The notes under the pieces: model-generated | The model's input: only the letters and a program-made list of their open reading frames with translations | What the model was told of the DNA's origin: nothing | The model's database searches: none | In this document: positions 11,117 through 18,703 of the stretch, in pieces | Position numbering within the stretch: position 1 is the stretch's first letter | Layout: the number at the start of each line of letters is the position of its first letter | Translations under genes and position numbers: made by a program | Source of the DNA: Pseudomonadota bacterium | GTDB taxonomy: Bacteria; Desulfobacterota; Desulfovibrionia; Desulfovibrionales; Desulfovibrionaceae | DNA: 54,205 nucleotides | Reading direction: 5' to 3' | Assembly: GCA_018822105.1 (NCBI GenBank) | Contig: JAHJLB010000039.1 | Coordinates: 1-54,205 of the forward strand

Positions 11117-12294
11117 CCGCCCCCTTCTCCCGTTTCTTTGTCGAAATCCAAGAGATCCCCGCGCACGATGGCCCCCTTGCCGAAGCGCCCGCGCACGGCG
11201 TCCAGGGCCTTGTCCAGGGCGGCCTTGGGCCTTTCGGGCGCAGCGCCCTCCAGTAGCGAATGCTGGCGCGGCCTCTCCCCGAACTGCGACACGCCCACGC
11301 CGATGAGGCGCAGGTCCTGGCGCGGGTTCAGCTCAAGCAAGAGGGCCAGGGCCGTTTCAAAGATGCCTTGGGTGTCCTGTATGGGTGTATCCAGGGTGCG
11401 CGAGCGGGTGACCTTGCGAAAGTCCGCGAAGGTGGCCTTGAGGGTCACGGTGCGGCCGCGCACGCCCTGGGCGCGCAGGTCCGCGCCCACGCGCTCGCTT
11501 TGCAGCAGCAGCCAGCGGCGCAGCACGGCCGGGTCGCGCGTGTCGCGCGTGAAGGTGTTTTCCGCGCTGGAGCTCTTGGGCGGGGTGAAGGGCGTCACGG
11601 GCCGGTCGTCCTTGCCCTGGGCCAGGGCGTGCAGCCACAGGCCGCGCTCGCCAAGCCGCACCCGCCAGAACTCCGCCGGGTGGCGCAGCACGTCGCCCGC
11701 CGTGCGCACGCCCAGTCCGCTCAATATCTCCAGGGTGCGCCCGCCCACGCCGGGGACCTTCTGCACGGGCAGCTGGTCCAGAAAGGCGCGGACCTCATGC
11801 TGGCGCAGGATGGTCTGGCCGTCGGGCTTGTGGTAGTCCGAGGCGATCTTGGCCAGGAAGCGCACCGGCGCGATGCCCACGGAGCAGGTGAGCCCGGTCT
11901 CGCGCCGCACCTCGGCCCGGATGGCCTGGGCCAGCTCCTCGGGCGGGCCGAAAAGGCGCTCCAGGCCCGTCACGTCCAGGTAGGCCTCGTCCACGCTGGC
12001 CTGCTCCACCAGGGGCGAAAAGCGCTGCAAAACGGCCATGACCCGGCGCGAGATTTCCTTGTAGCGCCACATGCGCACAGGCACGAACAGCCCCTGCGGG
12101 CAGAGCTTCCTGGCCTGAGACACGGGCATGGCCGAACGCACGCCGAACTTCCGGATGGCGTAGTTCGCCGCCGAGATGACCGAGCGCGGGCCGTCGCCCA
12201 CGGCCAAAGGCCGGCCGCGCCACTCCGGGTGGTCCAGCTGCTCCACAGAGGCGAAGAACGCGTCCATGTCGATGTGCGCGATGAAGCGGTCCAT
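11113..12294 (-). CDS. dinB: DNA polymerase IV (Y-family, DinB)
   Basis: Error-prone translesion polymerase, 393 residues. The start MDRFIAHIDMDAFFASVEQL is the canonical Y-family opening with catalytic Asp residues; SVDEAYLDVT supplies the second acidic pair. The HhH region KVPGVGGRTLEILSGLGV and the little-finger domain (TFADFRKVTRSRTL) follow in order. Starts at 12294 or 12324 (10 residues longer) are both possible, since neither has a strong ribosome binding site; homology favours 12294. No beta-clamp motif of the usual QLxLF type is obvious at the C-terminus, which ends DFDKETGEGGG. No LexA box was recognised upstream. Transcription may come from the phsA-like gene upstream, with a hairpin between. 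Confidence 0.95.
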   Translation of the reverse strand: MDRFIAHIDMDAFFASVEQLDHPEWRGRPLAVGDGPRSVISAANYAIRKFGVRSAMPVSQARKLCPQGLFVPVRMWRYKEISRRVMAVLQRFSPLVEQASVDEAYLDVTGLERLFGPPEELAQAIRAEVRRETGLTCSVGIAPVRFLAKIASDYHKPDGQTILRQHEVRAFLDQLPVQKVPGVGGRTLEILSGLGVRTAGDVLRHPAEFWRVRLGERGLWLHALAQGKDDRPVTPFTPPKSSSAENTFTRDTRDPAVLRRWLLLQSERVGADLRAQGVRGRTVTLKATFADFRKVTRSRTLDTPIQDTQGIFETALALLLELNPRQDLRLIGVGVSQFGERPRQHSLLEGAAPERPKAALDKALDAVRGRFGKGAIVRGDLLDFDKETGEGGG

Positions 12295-12333
12295 GCGCGT
12301 GTGGTACGCCAGGTCGCGCGCCATGGGAAGAGA

Positions 12334-12358
12334 GCCGGGGGGCTTCAAGCCCCCCGGC
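12334..12358 (-). terminator. Strong hairpin between the phsA-like gene and dinB
   Basis: GCCGGGGGGC, loop TTCAA, GCCCCCCGGC is a perfect 10-bp stem 17 bases after the molybdoenzyme stop. The minus-strand side has no T run (CTCTCTTCCC follows), so it may attenuate rather than fully terminate transcription. Confidence 0.6.
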
Positions 12359-12374
12359 CGCCGAAGGGCGTTGC

Positions 12375-14465
12375 CTATTCCGCCACGCGGCGCACGCTGA
12401 CGAAGTGCTCCTGCATGCAGATGCCGGCGCCGCCCTTGTCCCAGTTGTCCAGGCCGTCGGGCATGAGGTCGTTGTCCGAGACGCCCCGGCCCTTGGCCCG
12501 GGACTCCACGGGCAGGGTGTGGCCGAAGCCGTGGACCATGAACACGGCCTCGGGGTGGATGAAGTCCGTGACAAAGGCGCGCAGCCTGCCGCCCTCGCCC
12601 CTGGTGGAGGAGACCTCCACGAGGTCTTTGTCGTGTATGCCCAGGGCCTTGGCCCGGCTGGTGTGCAGCCAGAGGACGTTTTCGGGCATGAGCTCGAAGA
12701 GCAGGGGGTTGTTCACGGTATGGCCCTGGGTATGCACCCCGCAACGGCCGAAGGTGATGCGGAAGCGGTCCTTGGGCGTTTTGGCGGGCGAGGCATAGGG
12801 CGGCAGGGACGGCACCCCGGCCTTGTCGAGCTTCTCGGACAAGATTTCGATTTTGCCCGAGGGGGTCTTGAAGGCCAAAGGCTTGTAGGTGGGCTTGGCG
12901 GCCAGCTCCACAAAGCCCTTGGCCGCGAAATCGGCCACGCTGACGCCGGTGCCTTCGAGCTGCAGCTCCCAGAGCTCTTCTGGCCTGTCCACGGCAAGAT
13001 GCGCGATGCCCAGGCGCTTGGCCAGGCCGGCGTAGATCTCCCAGTCGGCCTTGGTGTCGAAGCGGGGGGCCACGGCGCGCTGGCGCAGGAAAAACTGCGG
13101 CTTGAGCCCGCCCTTGCCGGCGACGAGGCTCTCGCGCTCCAGGTAGGTGCTCATGGGCAGCACCACGTCGGCGAACCAGGCCGTATCGGACCAGGTGAAG
13201 GTCACGGCGACCATGAGCTCCAGCTTGGCCCACAGCTTCTTCACGGCCTCGGGATCGGGGAAGGCCATGAGCGGGTCGTGGCGGTGGGCGATGTAGGCCC
13301 GGATGGGGTACGGCTTTTCCGAGGCGATGGCCTCAAAGGCCAGATTGACCAGGCCCGGCCCGGCGTCGAAGTGGGTGCGGCCCTCGGCCCAGCCGGCTCC
13401 GTCCGCGCGCTTGGCCTCCGGCTTGGGGAACAGCTCCACCAGCTGCTTCAGGCCCTTGCGGCCCACGTCTCCGGCCTTGCAGGACAGCGGCAGGCCGCCC
13501 TTGGCCCCGATGGCGCCCATGAGGGCGTTGATGATGTAGGCCGTGCGGCAGACATGGAAGCTGTCGCCGTAGCGCGAGACCATCCAGCCCGGATGCCAGA
13601 TGACCGACGGCGCGGCCTTGGCGAACTGGCGCACGAAGGCCCGCAGAGCCTCGGCGTTGGCCCCGGTCTCCTTTTCGGCGAATTCCGGGGTGTAGGGCGC
13701 GATGAACTCCTTCAGCAGGTCGAAATCCTTCACCCATTCCTTGACGAACTTGCGGGCGTAGAGCTTTTCCGTGACGATGACGTTGATCACCGCCAGGTTG
13801 AAGGCATAGTCCGTGCCCGGGCGGATGAGGAAGAAATGGTCGGCCTTGGCTCCGGGAATGTTGGCCCGGATGTCGATGACCGTGAGCTTGCAGCCGGCGT
13901 CGCGCGCGTCGAGCAGGTCGTTGACCTCCTTGACGTTGATTCCTTCCAGGATGTTGCGGGTCTGGAGCACCACGTGCCGGGCGTTCTTCAGGTCGTAGAC
14001 CAGCTCTTTGCGGCCGCAGCCGAAGACGGACAGGCAGGCGTGCTGCACGTTGCGGGCGCAGGCCGTGTCGTGGTTGCAGTAGTTGGGCGAGCCGAAGCCG
14101 CGCACAAAGGCCTTGGACAGGTCCATGTACGGGCCGCCCCGGTCGGAGAACAGCAGCGCCTCAGGGCCGTGCTCGGCGCGGATGGCCTTGAGCTTGTCGG
14201 CCACGTAGTCCAGGGCCTCGTCCCAGGTGGCGGCGCGCCATTTGCCCTCGCCGCGCTCGCCCGTGCGGATCATCGGGGTCTGGGGGCGCTCGTCGTCGTA
14301 GAGCAGGCCCGGACCGGCCGCGCCGCGCGCGCACAGGGAGCCTTTGAGCCCGGCCGCATGGGGATTTCCGAAGACGCCGGCCACCCGGCCATCCACCACA
14401 TCGACGGCGGCGGGGCAGCGCACGCTGCACATGCCACAAACGCTGAACACCTGCTTGCTCTCCAT
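12375..14465 (-). CDS. Molybdopterin oxidoreductase, PhsA/PsrA-type (sulfur-oxyanion or polysulfide reductase-like), no TAT signal
   Basis: Catalytic subunit of the DMSO-reductase superfamily, 696 residues. The N-terminal 4Fe-4S site is CGMCSVRC plus CARG near residue 50. The Mo-bis-MGD domain follows, with probable Mo-ligand Cys in NHDTACARNVQHA, as in PsrA/PhsA. The C-terminal dinucleotide-binding domain begins near FRITFGRC. ATG 14465 has GAGGAG 7 bases upstream; no earlier start gives a twin-arginine signal, so the protein looks cytoplasmic, unlike typical periplasmic PhsA/PsrA. Its likely electron-transfer partner is encoded divergently at 14764, and no PhsC/PsrC-type quinol subunit is nearby. 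Thiosulfate, polysulfide or another sulfur substrate is an inference from family and neighbours. The same GGGGGTATGC element precedes this gene and the partner. Confidence 0.85.
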   Translation of the reverse strand: MESKQVFSVCGMCSVRCPAAVDVVDGRVAGVFGNPHAAGLKGSLCARGAAGPGLLYDDERPQTPMIRTGERGEGKWRAATWDEALDYVADKLKAIRAEHGPEALLFSDRGGPYMDLSKAFVRGFGSPNYCNHDTACARNVQHACLSVFGCGRKELVYDLKNARHVVLQTRNILEGINVKEVNDLLDARDAGCKLTVIDIRANIPGAKADHFFLIRPGTDYAFNLAVINVIVTEKLYARKFVKEWVKDFDLLKEFIAPYTPEFAEKETGANAEALRAFVRQFAKAAPSVIWHPGWMVSRYGDSFHVCRTAYIINALMGAIGAKGGLPLSCKAGDVGRKGLKQLVELFPKPEAKRADGAGWAEGRTHFDAGPGLVNLAFEAIASEKPYPIRAYIAHRHDPLMAFPDPEAVKKLWAKLELMVAVTFTWSDTAWFADVVLPMSTYLERESLVAGKGGLKPQFFLRQRAVAPRFDTKADWEIYAGLAKRLGIAHLAVDRPEELWELQLEGTGVSVADFAAKGFVELAAKPTYKPLAFKTPSGKIEILSEKLDKAGVPSLPPYASPAKTPKDRFRITFGRCGVHTQGHTVNNPLLFELMPENVLWLHTSRAKALGIHDKDLVEVSSTRGEGGRLRAFVTDFIHPEAVFMVHGFGHTLPVESRAKGRGVSDNDLMPDGLDNWDKGGAGICMQEHFVSVRRVAE

Positions 14466-14504
14466 GACAGCCTCCTCGAGCGGATCATGATAGGTCCCAT
14501 CCAT

Positions 14505-14515
14505 GCATACCCCCC
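14505..14515 (-). promoter_or_regulatory. Candidate operator copy 1 (minus-strand GGGGGGTATGC)
   Basis: On the minus strand GGGGGGTATGC lies 40 bases upstream of the molybdoenzyme start. The same 10-mer GGGGGTATGC occurs on the plus strand at 14709, upstream of the partner gene. The ATACCCCCC core resembles CsoR/RcnR/FrmR-family operators, as inferred from known consensus shapes. Confidence 0.5.
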
Positions 14516-14655
14516 TTAGCACAGCTTGCGGCAATTGGCTAGTGCGGGGCCCGCAAAGCCAGCAATGGCGGCGTTTTTCAAAGAATATAGCTATCATTCC
14601 GACATGGTAGAGAAAATGCGAGCATGGGAAAAAAAGAACGAACCATGAGGGGGGA

Positions 14656-14687
14656 TTGACAGCAGGCCTGGACTTATGGTTTACAAT
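14656..14687 (+). promoter_or_regulatory. Probable promoter of the ferredoxin-TauE operon
   Basis: A perfect TTGACA at 14656 is followed by TACAAT at 14682 with a 20-base spacer. That is longer than ideal; TTTACA at 14680 gives an 18-base spacer. The surrounding 14570-14700 is the most AT-rich part of the block. The predicted transcription start falls at the operator-like inverted repeat. Confidence 0.5.
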
Positions 14688-14697
14688 AGATGCATCA

Positions 14698-14718
14698 GCA
14701 TACCGATCGGGGGTATGC
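14698..14718 (+). promoter_or_regulatory. Candidate operator copy 2: inverted repeat GCATACC-N7-GGTATGC
   Basis: A perfect 7-7-7 inverted repeat with a G-tract in the centre (GATCGGG then GGTATGC), about 46 bases before the ferredoxin start and just after the predicted -10. The ATACC/GGTAT ends plus a G-run are typical of CsoR-superfamily sites. A role as repressor site is inferred. Confidence 0.55.
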
Positions 14719-14763
14719 CTGGGCCAGGCCGTCATGTGCCGGATGTACAGACAGGAGATGAGC

Positions 14764-15219
14764 ATGAGCCAGTACCGCATCACCCTCAACGCCAACCGCT
14801 GCATCGGCTGCAAATCCTGCCTGGTGCACTGCACGGTGAAGAACCAGCTGCCCCCGGGCATCTCCCTGAACCGCATCAAGGCCCTGGGGCCCTTTGCCGG
14901 GCCGGGGGGGCAGCCGCGCATGGAGTTCACCTACCAGAACTGCCTGCACTGCGACGAGCCTTACTGCGTCAAGGTCTGCCCTTCGGGCTCGCTGACCAAG
15001 CGCCCCGAGGACGGCTTGATCCACCTGAACATGGAGACCTGCATCGCCTGCCACCGCTGCGAGAAGGCCTGCCCCTGGGACGTGCCCGTGTTCGTGGAGG
15101 CCTGGGGCAAGACCGCGAAATGCGACTACTGCATCGACCGCCTGGAGCGGGGCCTTGAACCGGCCTGCGTCACGGGCTGCACGGCCAAGGCCCTGACCTT
15201 CGAGCGCCTGGCCAAATAG
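14764..15219 (+). CDS. 4Fe-4S dicluster electron-transfer protein (PhsB/DmsB-like)
   Basis: A 151-residue iron-sulfur protein with the Cys pattern of DmsB/PhsB-type electron-transfer subunits. The motifs are CIGCKSCLVHC, CLHCDEPYCVKVC, CIACHRCEKACPW and CDYCIDR with a final CVTGCTAKAL, enough for up to four 4Fe-4S clusters. The upstream AGGAG is 6 bases from ATG 14764 but directly abuts ATG 14758, so 14764 is chosen. There is no signal peptide. It probably receives or delivers electrons for the divergent molybdoenzyme and is followed 71 bases later by the TauE exporter. Partnership is inferred from subunit type and adjacency. Confidence 0.9.
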   Translation: MSQYRITLNANRCIGCKSCLVHCTVKNQLPPGISLNRIKALGPFAGPGGQPRMEFTYQNCLHCDEPYCVKVCPSGSLTKRPEDGLIHLNMETCIACHRCEKACPWDVPVFVEAWGKTAKCDYCIDRLERGLEPACVTGCTAKALTFERLAK

Positions 15220-15290
15220 CGCCGCACCCGGCGCTCGTTGGCGTCGGGAGCAGATATCCCCAACCCCCGCCAACAGGAGGAACACCGCCC

Positions 15291-16568
15291 ATGAACAGAC
15301 GTTCCCTCATCGCCTGCACCGCTGCCGCCTTGTCGCTCTGCCTGTGGCTCGGCGTGGCCGCGGCCCAGCAGGCCCCGGCGACCCCTGCCGCCGACGCCGT
15401 GAAAGCCGCTTCCGCCGTGGCCGGGGATGCGGCCAAGGCCGTCGACGCCACCGCCGCTGACGCCGCCAAGGCCATGGAAGGCGCGCCCAAGGCCAGCAAG
15501 CTGGCCGACGCCATAGCCAAGGCCCCGCGCGGCACGGAAAAGGGCATGATCGACGAGTCCAAGCCCGCGGGCTTCCTCGGCATCCCCGGCGCGCCCAGCG
15601 TCAATCCCATCCTGGCCTTTGCCTGGGCCGTGTGGGTGGGCTGGATCTTCTCCACCGTGGGCGCCTTCGGCGGCGTCATGGCGGGCGTGGGCCACATGAG
15701 CGTGTTCGGCTTCGGCTCCTACGCCGGCGGGCTGAAGAAGACCGCCCCGGACCTGGGCAAGATCATCACCGACTCCATCAAGGCCTCCAACCAGTTCCTG
15801 GTGGGCACCTCGGCCGCCATCAGCTCCTTCAACTACCTCAAGATGGGCCGCCTGGTGCTGCCCCTGGCCATCAGCCTGGGCCTGGGCTCGCTCATCGGCG
15901 CCTGGGGCGCGCAGGAACTCTCCGCCGGCAAGCTGGACTTCAAGTCCTACCAGGGCTACTTCGGCCTCTTCGTCCTGGTCCTGGGCTGCTATCTGCTCTA
16001 CGAGACCACCCCGGGCGCCCAGTCCAAGAAGAAGACCGCCAAGGAGGCCGCCAGGGCCTTTGAAGAGATCGTGCGCAAGCAGAAGTGCGGCGAAAGCCTG
16101 GAAGGCTGCCACATCGGCCTGTCCATCCAGAAGTTCACCTTCTCCACCTGTGAGTTCAACTTCTACGGCGTGCCCTTCAAGTTCAACCCGCTGCTGCCCT
16201 TCCTGGGCGGCATCGTCATCTCCGCGGCTGCGGCCTTCCTAGGCGTGGGCGGCGGCTTCCTGCTGGTGCCCTTCCTGACCAGCGTGACCCAGCTGCCCAT
16301 GTATCTGGCCGCCGGCACCTCGGCCCTGGCCGTGCTCGTGGGCATGGTCACCAGCATCATCACCCTCATGAGCAAGGGCACCCCCATCGAGTGGACCCTC
16401 ATCGGCACCGAGCTGGCGGGCATCACCCTGGGCTCGGTGGTCGGCCCCATGACCTCCAAGTACCTCTCCGACAAGCTCATGAAGCGCATCTTCATCGTGC
16501 TCTCGTTCTACATCGGCGTCGGCTACCTGCTGGCCGGCTTCGTCGGCGTCAAGATCCCCGGCGTCTAG
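15291..16568 (+). CDS. TauE/SafE-family sulfite/sulfonate exporter with extended Ala-rich periplasmic N-terminus
   Basis: A 425-residue transporter of the TauE/SafE (TSUP) family, which exports sulfite, sulfoacetate or other organosulfur anions. It begins with a cleavable-looking signal (MNRRSLIACTAAALSL to VAAAQQ). About 60 Ala/Lys/Asp-rich helical residues follow (AVKAASAVAGDAAKAVDATA), an extension absent from canonical TSUP proteins. Two TM bundles follow: one from about residue 105 (WVGWIFSTVGAFGGVMAGVGHM), one from about 305 (FLGVGGGFLLVPFL), each with the family Gly-rich repeat. The loop between them carries three Cys (KCGESLEGC and STCEFNF). A strong AGGAGG precedes the ATG. Its position after the ferredoxin supports a role in sulfur-oxyanion handling. 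Confidence 0.87.
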   Translation: MNRRSLIACTAAALSLCLWLGVAAAQQAPATPAADAVKAASAVAGDAAKAVDATAADAAKAMEGAPKASKLADAIAKAPRGTEKGMIDESKPAGFLGIPGAPSVNPILAFAWAVWVGWIFSTVGAFGGVMAGVGHMSVFGFGSYAGGLKKTAPDLGKIITDSIKASNQFLVGTSAAISSFNYLKMGRLVLPLAISLGLGSLIGAWGAQELSAGKLDFKSYQGYFGLFVLVLGCYLLYETTPGAQSKKKTAKEAARAFEEIVRKQKCGESLEGCHIGLSIQKFTFSTCEFNFYGVPFKFNPLLPFLGGIVISAAAAFLGVGGGFLLVPFLTSVTQLPMYLAAGTSALAVLVGMVTSIITLMSKGTPIEWTLIGTELAGITLGSVVGPMTSKYLSDKLMKRIFIVLSFYIGVGYLLAGFVGVKIPGV

Positions 16569-16589
16569 CCGCCAGGCGAAACATTCCGG

Positions 16590-16613
16590 CCGGGCCCCCG
16601 CACGGGGGCCCGG
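16590..16613 (+). terminator. Hairpin after the TauE gene
   Basis: A perfect 11-bp all-GC stem (CCGGGCCCCCG, loop CA) 21 bases after the stop. No T tract follows, so it may be a partial terminator or an mRNA-stabilising element between TauE and the next gene. Confidence 0.55.
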
Positions 16614-16635
16614 CCCTTCCCAACCGAGCGCCCGC

Positions 16636-17127
16636 ATGACCCCGTTCCAAGTCTTCGACGCCATACTGATCGCGCCCTTCCGGCTTTTGCCCGGCCCCGA
16701 GGCCGGCTTCTATTTCGGCGTCTGCGTGCTGGCCCTGGGCAGCGCCCTCCTGGGCTGGGCCAGCAAATCCCTGGTGGCCTTCGCGCACCGGGTCCGGCGC
16801 AAAAGCGAGGACGGCGAGGCCAGGCGCCGCAGCGAGCTGTCCTTCAAGGCCCTGCAGATGAACGACAAGGACGCCTACCTGGCCCAGAACAACCTGGCCC
16901 AGGAACACTACGGCAATTCCCTGGCCCTGTCCGCCGGGCGCGGGGCCGCCCTGCTCTGGCCGGGCATGATCGTCCTGGCCTGGCTGTCCTGGCGCTTCGA
17001 GGGCGTGGGCATGCCCTATCTCTGGGACAGCGCCGGCCCGGTCTCCGTGTTCCTGCCGCCGTACATCGCCGCCCTGCTGGGCCTCTCGCGCCTGAACCCC
17101 AGGCCCGCCGACCCCTACGCGCCCTGA
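16636..17127 (+). CDS. Small integral membrane protein linked to the TauE exporter, function unknown
   Basis: A 163-residue protein with one membrane segment near 24-48, a charged cytoplasmic stretch (55-100, with RRKSEDGEARRRSEL), and two further membrane segments near 102-120 and 136-152. The 1+2 layout with an intervening amphipathic region superficially resembles small Oxa1/EMC3-like proteins, but no diagnostic motif supports that and I do not assign it. It starts 67 bases after the exporter in the same direction, separated by a GC hairpin, and is followed by a terminator. It may be an accessory subunit of the sulfur module. Confidence 0.7.
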   Translation: MTPFQVFDAILIAPFRLLPGPEAGFYFGVCVLALGSALLGWASKSLVAFAHRVRRKSEDGEARRRSELSFKALQMNDKDAYLAQNNLAQEHYGNSLALSAGRGAALLWPGMIVLAWLSWRFEGVGMPYLWDSAGPVSVFLPPYIAALLGLSRLNPRPADPYAP

Positions 17128-17150
17128 CGCCCCAGGAAATCCGCCCCTCC

Positions 17151-17203
17151 AAAGCGAGCGGGGCTGCCTGACGCACAATACGCCAGGCAGCCCCGCTTGC
17201 TTT
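17151..17203. terminator. Bidirectional terminator between convergent genes
   Basis: A 20-bp stem (17151-17170 with 17184-17203) with one G-T pair and a 13-base loop, ending in AAAG/CTTT. It lies exactly between the convergent stops at 17127 and 17222. Confidence 0.75.
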
Positions 17204-17221
17204 GCGCCAGGAGGGAGGGGC

Positions 17222-17776
17222 CTAGAACACGGAGGCCTCGAACCAGATGATCTCGGTGTCCGGCTCGCGCCAGGCGTTGGCCGGAAGCCCGGCCTTGCGG
17301 CAGGTCTGGGCCAGGAACTGCTCGCGGTCCCAGCCCCATTCCACGGGCACCTGGGGCAAAAGCAGGCCCTGGCGCGCGCCCCGGCGCATGATGAGCCCGT
17401 GCCGCCCGATCTCCACCAACTGCGGGTCCGGGCAGGGCTCAAGGGGGCCCATGATGGATATCTCGATCTCCAGGCCGTCCAGCTCCGGCGGGGTCAGGGG
17501 GTTGAAGCGCGGGTCCTGGAAGGCCGCGGCCTGGGCCATGCCCCACACGGTCTCGTAGAGGGGCCCGGCGCCCACCAGGTTGCCGATGCAGCCGCGCAGG
17601 GCCCCGTCGCGCTTGAGGGTCACGAAGGCCCCCAGGGGCCGGCGGAGGGTTTCCGTGGCCGGGGCGGGCGCAGCGGCCGGCCCACGGCCCGTCAGGCGGC
17701 TGGCGATGGCCAGGCGCGCCAGCTCCTTGAGGGTCTGCTTCTCGTCAGGGGTCAGGGTCAGGCGGAAGGCCTCCAT
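17222..17776 (-). CDS. amrA: AMMECR1-domain protein (AmmeMemoRadiSam system protein A)
   Basis: A 184-residue cytosolic protein with the AMMECR1 core LRGCIGNL and the family landmarks FNPLTPPELDGLEIEISIMGP, LIMRRGARQGLLLPQV and WREPDTEIIWFEA. In many bacteria and archaea this domain is encoded with a Memo-like protein and a radical-SAM protein (AmmeMemoRadiSam). Neither partner is visible here. Reaction unknown. It is 18 bases downstream of purN on the same strand and probably co-transcribed. Confidence 0.9.
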   Translation of the reverse strand: MEAFRLTLTPDEKQTLKELARLAIASRLTGRGPAAAPAPATETLRRPLGAFVTLKRDGALRGCIGNLVGAGPLYETVWGMAQAAAFQDPRFNPLTPPELDGLEIEISIMGPLEPCPDPQLVEIGRHGLIMRRGARQGLLLPQVPVEWGWDREQFLAQTCRKAGLPANAWREPDTEIIWFEASVF

Positions 17777-17794
17777 AAGAACCTCCGTGGCGCG

Positions 17795-18499
17795 TCAGGC
17801 CTGGGCCGGCAGAAAGCCGGGCTCCAGGCCCGGGCTGACCAGGTAGGGAAAGTGCCGGTCGCCGCAGGTGGCCGGGCCGGCGTCGGCGACGCGGACGTGG
17901 CGGCCCTCGATGGACAGCCGTCCCTGGGCCAGCCAGGAAATGGCCTGGGGGTAGATGCAGTGCTCCAGGGCCAGGATGCGCCCGGCCAGAACCTGGCCGC
18001 CCTCGCCGGGGATGGCGGGCACGGCGGCCTGGATGACCACCGGGCCGTGGTCCATGATCTCGTCCACGAAATGGACGCTGCATCCGGCCAGGCGCACGCC
18101 GTAGCCGGCTGCGTCGGCTGCGCCGTGGGTGCCGGGGAAGCTGGGCAGAAGGGCCGGGTGGATGTTCAGTACGCGCTCCGGGAAGGCGTGCAGAAACTCC
18201 GGGGTGAGCATGCGCATGAACCCGGCCAGGACCACCGCGCCCTGGCCCGTGGAAATGCCGTGATCCGCCATAACGCGCACCATCTCCTGGTCAAAGGCCA
18301 GGCGCGAGGGGAAATCCGTGTGCGCGCGGCTCCAGGTGCCCACGCCCTGGTTCTGGGCGCGCGTCAGGCCAAAGGCCTCGGAGGTGTTGGACAGGACCAC
18401 GCGGACCTCGGCGTCGAGCCGGCCCGCCTTGATCTTGTCCAGGATGGACTGCAGGTTGGAACCGCTGCCGGAAACGAGCACGGCCAGGGGAAAGGGCAT
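17795..18499 (-). CDS. purN: Phosphoribosylglycinamide formyltransferase
   Basis: Cytosolic enzyme transferring formyl from 10-formyl-THF to GAR in purine synthesis, 234 residues. The opening LAVLVSGSGSNLQSIL is the nucleotide-binding loop. The active-site block VLNIHPALLPSFPGTHGAADA holds the Asn and His, and VDEIMDHGPVVIQAAVP holds the Asp. ATG 18499 follows GGAGTG at 6 bases. The C-terminus extends about 25 residues beyond most PurN proteins (ATCGDRHFPYLVSPGLEPGF). It is transcribed with the AMMECR1 gene; purU, the other formyl-THF enzyme of similar fold, lies 1.7 kb away on the opposite strand. Confidence 0.95.
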   Translation of the reverse strand: MPFPLAVLVSGSGSNLQSILDKIKAGRLDAEVRVVLSNTSEAFGLTRAQNQGVGTWSRAHTDFPSRLAFDQEMVRVMADHGISTGQGAVVLAGFMRMLTPEFLHAFPERVLNIHPALLPSFPGTHGAADAAGYGVRLAGCSVHFVDEIMDHGPVVIQAAVPAIPGEGGQVLAGRILALEHCIYPQAISWLAQGRLSIEGRHVRVADAGPATCGDRHFPYLVSPGLEPGFLPAQA

Positions 18500-18618
18500 G
18501 GGGCACTCCGCTTGGTTTCTTGGCCGCGCCGGGTCTGGGTCCCGGTGCGGCCTGGGGCCATGGATAGCCTCTTTTGCCCCGGAAGGGAACCGCCGGGGGG
18601 AAGCCTGCGCCGCGCATC

Positions 18619-18647
18619 TTGTCAATTGCCTTTTGAGGGCATATATT
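18619..18647 (+). promoter_or_regulatory. Sigma-70-type promoter
   Basis: TTGTCA at 18619, an exact 17-base spacer, TATATT at 18642; four- to five-of-six matches at each box, 57 bases before the secreted-protein start. Among the clearest housekeeping promoters in the window. Confidence 0.6.
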
Positions 18648-18703
18648 CCTGAAGCCAGCGGCGGGCGCTTTGCCTATCCGTTCAACACAGCAGAGGGATG
18701 TTC

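Noticed and set aside
11113-13233. One 706-residue minus-strand frame covering dinB and more
   Set aside because: The N-terminal 313 residues are a shadow of the molybdoenzyme in another frame; homology begins at the MDRFIAHIDMDAF start.
14466-14763. tRNA or small RNA gene in the divergent sulfur promoter region
   Set aside because: No cloverleaf or terminator; promoter and operator-like elements explain the sequence better.
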